Source of the DNA: Camellia lanceoleosa
Taxonomy: Eukaryota > Streptophyta > Magnoliopsida > Ericales > Theaceae
Assembly (NCBI GenBank): GCA_025200525.1
Contig: CM045763.1
Coordinates: 151,906,246-151,970,245, forward strand
DNA length: 64,000 bases
Reading direction: 5' to 3'
Shown here: one piece after another, positions 57,446-64,000 of the stretch
Numbering within the stretch: position 1 is the first letter of the stretch
How the letters are laid out: every line of letters begins with the position of its first letter
Program-made: the position numbers and the translations under genes
The notes under the pieces: generated by a model
The model's input: the letters and a program-made list of their open reading frames with translations, nothing else
Databases searched by the model: none
What the model was told of the DNA's origin: nothing

Positions 57446-58640
57446 TGCACTATTCCTGTTGAGTCATTCTCCGCTTTGTTTTCCGTTCCTTCATGTCGCA
57501 GCTAGATGTTGGAACCCGATTACACATGTCTTTAGCTTTGGGGGACAAGAGATATGCTAACAATCGAAGAATTCCAAGTGTTAATGGAATCTCGGTGCGA
57601 TGAGGAAATCATACCTCAGCCCCGTTTTGGCCACATCCAAGCTTTGGAACGAATGTGCAGACTTACTCTACACAAGGCACGATCCTTGATTCACAATGAA
57701 GAGTTGGATATTCCTAGCTTGATCCATCAATTTTCTGAAGTCAGCGACTGAGGTGATCTTCTTTAGTGGGGTTTTCGACAACATGCCCTTTGTTTATGTA
57801 TGCTAGCGCATTTCCTTCTTGCCCCTAGATTTGGCGGGTCTAGCATTCGGCTAATTGAAGTAGCGCAAGACCTAAAAGAAGGCGAGAGTTATATTGGCTT
57901 AGTGCTGGCCGAGACTTTGATGGGCTTAGACGCCTTCCATCGGTGAGAGACCACCAAATTTGTGGGAAGTCCACTACTTCTTCAGGTAATGTTTCTCACC
58001 CTTTCCAATAAGTGCTTCTCCCACCACTCGACATTCATGCTTTGTTTTTCTCTCAAAGCCCTTTTCTCACTTTTCTCTCAATATGCATCTCTCTATTCTT
58101 TAATCTCTCTTTTCTTTCATCCCTCCCTAGGTGTGGCTAATAGACAAGCTAAAGGTAGTGGACTCTTGCCCCGCATACTCAGCCCGAGCATACTTTTTCG
58201 CCAATAGCTAGTGGATTTCTCGAATGAACGATAGTGGTGCCACTGGATGTGCACCAGGTCTGCTGCTGACATTGCTTGGCGTTGCCCCTAGCTTAATCTG
58301 ACCGAAATGAGCTATAGCATGACTCGGCAACCTGTCATTCAACTGATTGGCCTAACACACTGTGTATTCTACTTTCCTCTCTGGTTCAGACATCAGTTTG
58401 GACATGATCAGACTTGCCCAGAGAAGGGGGTAGAGTACTCGATTTCATTCCCCGTCCGAGGTTCACATTTGGCTAGGTACCTCACTACTTGGAAGACGAG
58501 AGAGCTTCTAGCCCCTGCCCCAAGTTTTAGCTGCGCCCTTTCTGCCGAATGTTTGACTTGGCTCGAAGATAAGGCACAAACCGGGCCTACTTTGGCATCA
58601 AAAGCTTCCACAAGCACAAGCAGACGACGTAGGAACACTT
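57446..58640 (+). pseudogene. DUF7745-like accessory ORF in antisense to the gypsy element
   Basis: Readable in pieces: NPITH-type start (about 57510), EMLTIEEFQVLM (57551-57590), LAPRFGGSSIRLIEVAQDLKEGESY and LAETLMGLDAFHR (57820-57940), LLLQ-IDKLKV (58135-58160), VIQLIGLT..FYFPLWFRHQFG (58330-58400), and a tail of STSRRRRNT (58600-58640). The pattern fits the DUF7745 family found next to Tat-lineage gypsy elements. An intron-like or inserted stretch (57987-58130) and several stops break it. Its direction is opposite to the pol genes, as described for extra antisense ORFs of Tat elements. Function unknown. Confidence 0.6.
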
Positions 58641-59300
58641 GACTCATCTATGCCCCTAGTTTATTACTTTGATCTGACTTTTTAAGTTTTATGAATATAA
58701 TAAAAGCAAATTTGATTTCTATCGAGAGTTGGAGAACTTTGTATTGAAATCAATAAAATTAAAGTTGTGAGTATTGAAAGCTTTCTTTTTGGTCCAAAAA
58801 TGGTCTAAGTTGTAAAAGGTAAAATTTGAGCAAAAATCAACTTTTATCAAACCTTTTCAAAACCATTTTCAATAAGGATCACCACTTGACACACACAGAA
58901 TCAATCCTCGAAATGCACAACCCCGAATCTGAAGATCACAAATTGCCCATTGACTGAATAACACTACTCAGCACTGTAACCAATTCTTCTCTTAGAGTGA
59001 AGATCACAACCGAACTTTCAGATAAAGAACAGACAAAGATGACCTAATTAGACACATGGACAGGACAGTAGATTTGGAGGTATTTACGACCGAACTTCAG
59101 GATGAAGTTGCCTACGTATCCCGAAGATGGGAATCAGGCCTTACGTAGTTCGGTTAAGGTTCACTCAAGTATTAACGCTCTCCTTTTGCGCTCTAACTTT
59201 TGCCAAGGCCAGCCTTTAGGGTTTTCAACCTTGCAAGTTCAGTTTTTCTTTATTTCCAATTTTTGTGCTCTAACTTTTGCCTAGGTCGCCCTTCTGGGTT
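58641..59300 (-). other. 3' untranslated region of the Tat element
   Basis: Contains a CCTACGTATCCCGAAG.TGGGAATC block (59112-59135), a conserved Tat 3' region. No LTR end was identified with confidence. Confidence 0.45.
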
Positions 59301-59309
59301 TTCGACCTA

Positions 59310-60540
59310 GCGAGTCTCTCAGGGATAGTATTTCTTCAACTTGTCCATATTGATCGATTGTGATAATTCTAGGACATCCAGGTCCATAAGAATAATAGCT
59401 CCACCCGACTAGATAGTTTTGATGATGTAAGGACCAGCCCAATTGGGTTTGAACTTGCCCCTAGAGTCATAGATGGGAGCTCAGTTGTCTTTCAGCACCA
59501 TATCCCTTTCATTGAGATTCCGAGACTTAACCTTCTTGTTAAAAGCCCTAACAATCCTACGCTGATAACCCTAAACATGGTACAATGCTTTCAGCCTTCT
59601 CTCATCAAACAACATCAGTTCTTCGAGCATGCTCTGTTGCCAGTCCGCCTCTACTATTTGACACTCAGCCATAACTCGCAAGGACGGGACTTCTATTTCA
59701 ATTGGCAGAACAGTTTCCATCAAATAAACAAGAGAATAAGGAGTTGCCCAGTAGACGTCCATATTGAAGTTCTATAGCCCTAGAGTGCAAATGGCAATTT
59801 GTCTAGCCAATCCCTATTAGTCTCAACCATTTTCTACAAAATATGCTTGATGTTCTTGTTGGCGACCTCAACAGCTCCGTTGGTTTGTGGCCGGTATGTA
59901 GATGACTTATGAAAAGCTACATTGTATTTCTCCAACAATTCGATCACTTCTTTCTTAAAATGGGAACCATTATCTGAAATGATCTCGTTCAGGACCCCAT
60001 ATCGGCAAATGATGTTATTTCAGATGAACTTAGCTACATGCACTGTTTTCAATACTGCGTAGGAATGAGCTTCCGTCCACTTCGTGAAGTAATCAATTGT
60101 CACTAGAATGTATTCATGCTTATTCGACCCTTTTGGTGTAACTGCACCGATGATGTCAATTCCCCAGACTGAGAAAGGCCATGGTGAAGTCATGTTGTAC
60201 AGCTTCGATGGCGGGATGTTCATACGATTAGCATGAATTTGGCATTTGTGGCATCGCCGAATAAAACTGATACAATCCTCCTCCATAGTAGACCAGTAGT
60301 AACCTTGTCTAAGAATCTTCCGGGCTAACATTACTCGGTTCATGTGCGCTCCACACTCCCCTCCATGGATGGCCTCTTTTAGGCGCTTTGATTCCTCTAT
60401 GTCAACACACAACTTGTGCATTCCTAGATGACCCCTCTTGTACAGTTTACCTCCGCAGATGATAAATTGAATGGCCATCCACCGTATTGCCTTCTTATCT
60501 TTGGCATTTGCCCCTGGTGGATAAACCTTCTTTTCCAAGA
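59310..60540 (-). pseudogene. Tat-lineage gypsy integrase
   Basis: Zinc-binding domain with H..GECGAHMNR and CHKCQ (60240-60370), then catalytic core with GIDIIGA and TIDYFTKW (two Asp, about 60085-60170), then STYRPQTNGAVE (about 59870-59910) with the catalytic Glu. The C-terminal part runs to about 59310 and ends with INMDKLKKYY. A break occurs near 60018 and stops occur downstream, so it is inactive. Confidence 0.85.
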
Positions 60541-60771
60541 AGTTCCAGATATCATAGTACTAAGGGTTTTGATCTTGCACTTCATCTATTACGGCAATAG
60601 TCTCGTAGCCAGCGTATATCTCTGCTCAATGATGATTGGACGCATCCGGACTCCAAATGGGATGTCTATCATAGAAGATAGAGTTGATAAGGCATCAGCA
60701 AACCTGTTGTTCTCTCTTAGCAGATGCGTGAAAGTCAGCTTCTCAAACCTAGGAGTCAAAACATCCAAGGT

Positions 60772-61485
60772 CTAATGATTGATCTTCATCTTTTCTTCTT
60801 TGACCTTCCAGTCTCCTTTTGCTTGAGACACAACTGGGTTTGAGTCTCCAATGACATCCAACCTTTTTGCCCCTAGTTCTAGGGCGGCTTCCAAACCAGT
60901 GATACACGCCTCGTATTCTGCTTCGTTATTGGATACCTTGAACTGGAGTTTGAAGGCTAAGGGTATATGGAAATTGTTAGGCCCTATCAGCAACACCCTT
61001 ATCCCACAACCGTACCGGTTAGACGCTCCGTCAAAGTAAATTGTCCAAATCTCTTCCTCGACTTGCAGAATAGCTTCATCTGGGAACAGGTATTCTACCA
61101 CTTCATCCCCTTCCACTGGGTGATCTGCCAGGAACTCCGCTGCAGCTCTCTCCTTGACAGACTTACGAGTGACATACTTCAAATCAAATTCAAAAAGGAG
61201 AAGCAACCAACATGCTAGCCTACCCGTAAGCACTAGTTTCTCAAAGAGATATTTGATAGGATCTAATCTTGAAACTAGAATTACAGAGTGAACTAACAAG
61301 TAGTGCCTCAACTTCCTGGTAGCCCATACCAAGGCTAGGCAAGCTTGCTCCAACGGAGTGTAGTGGGTCTCGTAATCTAGCATTTTCTTACTCAAGTAAT
61401 AGATGGTTTTCTCCACCCTATCCTCAGATTCCTGAGTAAGCATATAGCCCATAGTTGTGTCCGTTACTGACAGATACAAAATCAA
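60772..61485 (-). pseudogene. Tat-lineage gypsy RNase H pair (gRH and aRH)
   Basis: One open frame of 237 codons. The first part is the usual gypsy RNase H (MLTQESEDR, YLSKKMLDYETHYTPLE). The second, after a linker, is an extra RNase H with IYFDGASNRYG, NNEAEYEA and VIGDSNPV carrying the D-E-D residues. The duplicated RNase H is diagnostic of the Tat lineage. The frame ends with a stop at 60772. Confidence 0.88.
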
Positions 61486-61649
61486 GAGCTTCCCAACTCT
61501 GGCGGTGACAACACAGGTGGATTTTGAAGATACTACTTGATCTGCTCAAAAGCAAATTGACATCGATCATCCCATTGAAATTTCTTTCCTTTCTTCAGGA
61601 GACCAAATAGTGGTTCACAAGTTAAGGTTAATTTAGAGGTAAACCATCT

Positions 61650-62700
61650 TATGAATTACACTTTACCCAGAAAGCCTTGCACCTTCTTTTCAGTCCTTGG
61701 TGGTGGCATTTCTAGGATGGCCTTGATTTTGGAAGGATCTACCTCGATGCCCCTTTGTGTGATCAAGAAACCCGGCATTTTCCTTGCTATTACGCAGAAA
61801 GTACACTTCTGTGGATTCAACCTCAGTCTGTATTCTCTCATTCGTTGAAAGAATTTCTTCAAGGCGGTGTAGTGGCCCTCTCTTTCCTTGGACTAGACAA
61901 TCATGTCGTCCACATACACCTCAACCTCTTTGTGGATCATATCATGCAGAATAGTGGCTGCAGCCCTTTGATAGGTAACCCCGGCATTCTACAGCCCAAA
62001 CGGCATCACTCTGTAGCAGTAGGTTCCCCACGGCGTCGTGAAAGCGGTTTTCTCCCTGTCATTGGGCGCCATTAGAATCTGATTATACCCGAAAAATCCA
62101 TCCATGAAAGAGAGCAATGCATGACCCGCGATAAAGTCCACCAATTCATCGATGTGCGGTAGAGGAAAGTCGTTCTTCGGACTGGCTCTGTTAAGATCCC
62201 TGAAGTCCACACACACCGAATTCTGCCATCTTTCTTTGGCATTGGGACGATGTTGGCCAACCAAGTCGGATACTCAAATACTAGCAAGAGCCCTGCGTCT
62301 ATCTGCTTGGTGACCTCTTCCTTAATCTTCAAAGCCCAATCCGAGTGTATTCTCCGCAACTTCTGTTTGATGGGATGGGCCTTGGGGTTAAGAGGGATCT
62401 GATGCTGTACAATCTTAGGATCGATTCCAGGCATGTTTTTGTAGGACCATGCGAAAACATCTTTGAAATCTTTTAATAAAGCGACTAAGCGCTCGCGCTC
62501 CTCCGAAGACAACGTGGACCCGGTTTGGACCAGACGCAGATCCTTCTCAGTACCCACATTAAAAGTAATGATTTCATCAGCAAGGGGTTTTGCAAACCTT
62601 TCCTCCTCTTGATTAACCAAAATTTTCAAAAGCAGAGGAATTCCTTCCTCATTGTTTTCATCAAAATTTTGAAAATCATGATCAATGCAATAAACAAAAG
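61650..62700 (-). pseudogene. Tat-lineage gypsy reverse transcriptase
   Basis: HPIKQKLRRIHSDWALKIK, EYPTWLANIVPMPKKDG (62255-62340), VCVDFRDLNRASPKNDFPLP (62160-62225) and FMDGFFGYNQI (about 62080-62110) are read in order. The active site YVDD is intact at 61905-61916, but a stop follows within four codons (about 61896). A frameshift separates 62255 from 62225. Further parts near 61660-61860 hold QRGIEVDPSKI. Confidence 0.88.
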
Positions 62701-63190
62701 GCACAGAGAAATACTCAGAATCTGCAGTGGCATTCTCATTCACAAAGTCAAGCTCATCCAGTTCCTTGGTTACAACTGACTCGAAGAGAAAAGAAAAGGA
62801 TGACCTGGACAAAACCTTATCATCTGGGTTATCAACCCCAGGAATACCGGACTCAGACTCAAAAGCACCGGAATCTGATTCTGACTCCACAAACTCTGTG
62901 GAATCAGATTCTAGCTCACTACTCGACTTAGAACTATTAGATATGTAGCCCTCCTCTAGCTGCCAAATGAGAGAGGGTGCATCAGATACATCCAGAATGC
63001 TGCTATTAGGGTTCATACATGGTTGGTCCCCGATCATGGAAACGGTCAGGTTATCCCCCAATCTCTCTGAGTCGATCGGAGGATCCGAAAAGAGACATAC
63101 CAGTGCTACTCCTACTTCAAGTTCACTGCTGTTGGAATCACTTTCTGTGCTTTTGGCAGCTTCAACAGTTGGTTCAGCCATTTCCTCCAT
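62701..63190 (-). pseudogene. Acidic linker between protease and RT in the Tat polyprotein
   Basis: One open frame continuous with the RT, very rich in Ser, Glu and Asp (ESDSTEFVESESDSGAFES). No enzyme motif. Typical variable spacer. Confidence 0.6.
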
Positions 63191-64000
63191 ATCACTGTCT
63201 TGCAGCTACAAGTCAAAGAAAATCTCAAAGCCAGGAACCCGTTGCCTCTCAGAATTGAACCAGGGTTCGGGGAAACCACAGAATGGGAAGTCTTCTCCCT
63301 CCCGAACAAAATGACCATTCAGGGTTCCCCGAATTGGTCTGTGCACAAGTTCATAGCACTTGCCGGTCTGCTTAGCTCTGGCTCTTCCTGCCATCTCTTT
63401 TCCTTTTCTAATCCAATCTACTTTGGTGGGCGTATAGCCAAGACCAAATGCATACGGGTTATGTGGCACATTGGCCAATGCAGTGACGCCTTTCCGGTCA
63501 CTCCTTCCCTGTCCCATTCCTGGCACGTGTTACAGCTTGTTCATGAAGTATACAGATTGGGCGCTGATATACAAGCCCTCATCAACAGCCAAGATATTCT
63601 GCACTACCCGAGCCTTAGCCATGGTAAACCCTGAAAAGAAAACATCCTCTTCGCCATACACAATCTCCAGTACAAGTGTAATGACCTCTGGCGAGGGATG
63701 TATAGATGAATTCCCGAACATTATGGCCGCCCCCTTCTCATGGGAGTACTTCAGCATTTGGTGGAGGGTAGAAGAGATGGCTTTCACTTGGTGCAGCCAG
63801 GATCTCCCTAGCAATAGATTGAAAGTGGTCGAAACATCCAAGACATGGAACTCGATATCTTGTTGAGATGGGTCGACTTGTACTATGATTTGTACTATTC
63901 CCATTATCTCTCTACTGGTATTGTCATACATGGGATCACAATTTGTAGGGGGTGAAATCCATTCGTTTAGGACCGATGACATAAATTTGATCTGAGATAG
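63191..64000 (-). pseudogene. Tat-lineage gypsy protease, runs off the window
   Basis: The frame at 63530-63982 reads QDIEFHVLDVSTTFNLLLGR and SWLHQVKAISSTLHQMLKY, the Tat protease region after the catalytic D-S/T-G, with the latter missing or beyond the shown part. Gag would lie beyond 64000. The lower part (63206-63526) looks like a downstream linker with GLGYTPTKVDWIRKGKEM, a Tat protease-RT spacer motif. Stops and a frameshift separate the pieces. Confidence 0.7.

Noticed and set aside
1..64000. tRNA or rRNA genes
   Set aside because: None was seen on reading; only a SINE-like tRNA-derived element at 31868 has A/B-box-like signals. A tRNAscan run would be needed to exclude short ones.

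Overview
This is nuclear DNA of a flowering plant, most likely a eudicot. It is AT-rich and gene-poor, it carries one spliced plant gene, and the rest is mainly nested plant transposons (CACTA, Ty1/copia, Tat-type Ty3/gypsy, MITEs, large LTRs). I cannot name the species from sequence alone.

The most notable part is 16310-23063: a rearranged cluster of geminivirus-derived sequence integrated in the plant genome. It holds at least three copies or part-copies each of a replication initiator (Rep), a movement protein (MP) and a coat protein (CP) tail, plus one large intergenic region with a GC-rich stem-loop origin and iteron-like repeats. Rep is encoded with an intron, and the MP resembles the BC1 movement protein of bipartite begomoviruses while sitting just downstream of a CP. 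Together these point to a monopartite woody-host lineage close to the citlodaviruses. Every copy is broken by frameshifts, stops or rearrangement, but they decay unequally. Copy A keeps an open Rep helicase exon and copy C a nearly open MP. Shared indels and microhomology junctions suggest duplication and inversion after integration.

Layout. 1-676: end of a CACTA transposon. 780-2180: copia RT/RNase H remnant with 3' LTR. 3206-9880: LTR pieces, one with a CTCGAG-rich array. 12597-15833: decayed Tat-type retrotransposon with an acidic sense ORF, an antisense integrase remnant and two tandem arrays. 16310-23063: the endogenous geminivirus cluster. About 24670-29698: the host gene, a two-pass membrane protein of the plant L18ae-like family, with (GA)n/(CT)n tracts in its leader and a hAT-like MITE in an intron. 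30020-32392: foldback element, SINE-like sequence and simple repeats. 33590-36664: Tat LTR piece and an LTR with primer-binding site. 36665-42078: a copia element with both LTRs, PBS and degenerate gag-pol. 42236-53371: stacked LTRs of two families, including a 2.7-kb solo LTR with target-site duplication. 53658-56569: multi-exon plant mobile domain pseudogene. 57446-64000: Tat-lineage gypsy element on the minus strand (protease, RT, two RNase H domains, integrase) with a DUF7745-like ORF in antisense downstream, running off the right edge.

Only the L18ae-like gene looks like an intact host gene. The retrotransposon reading frames carry stops or active-site changes.
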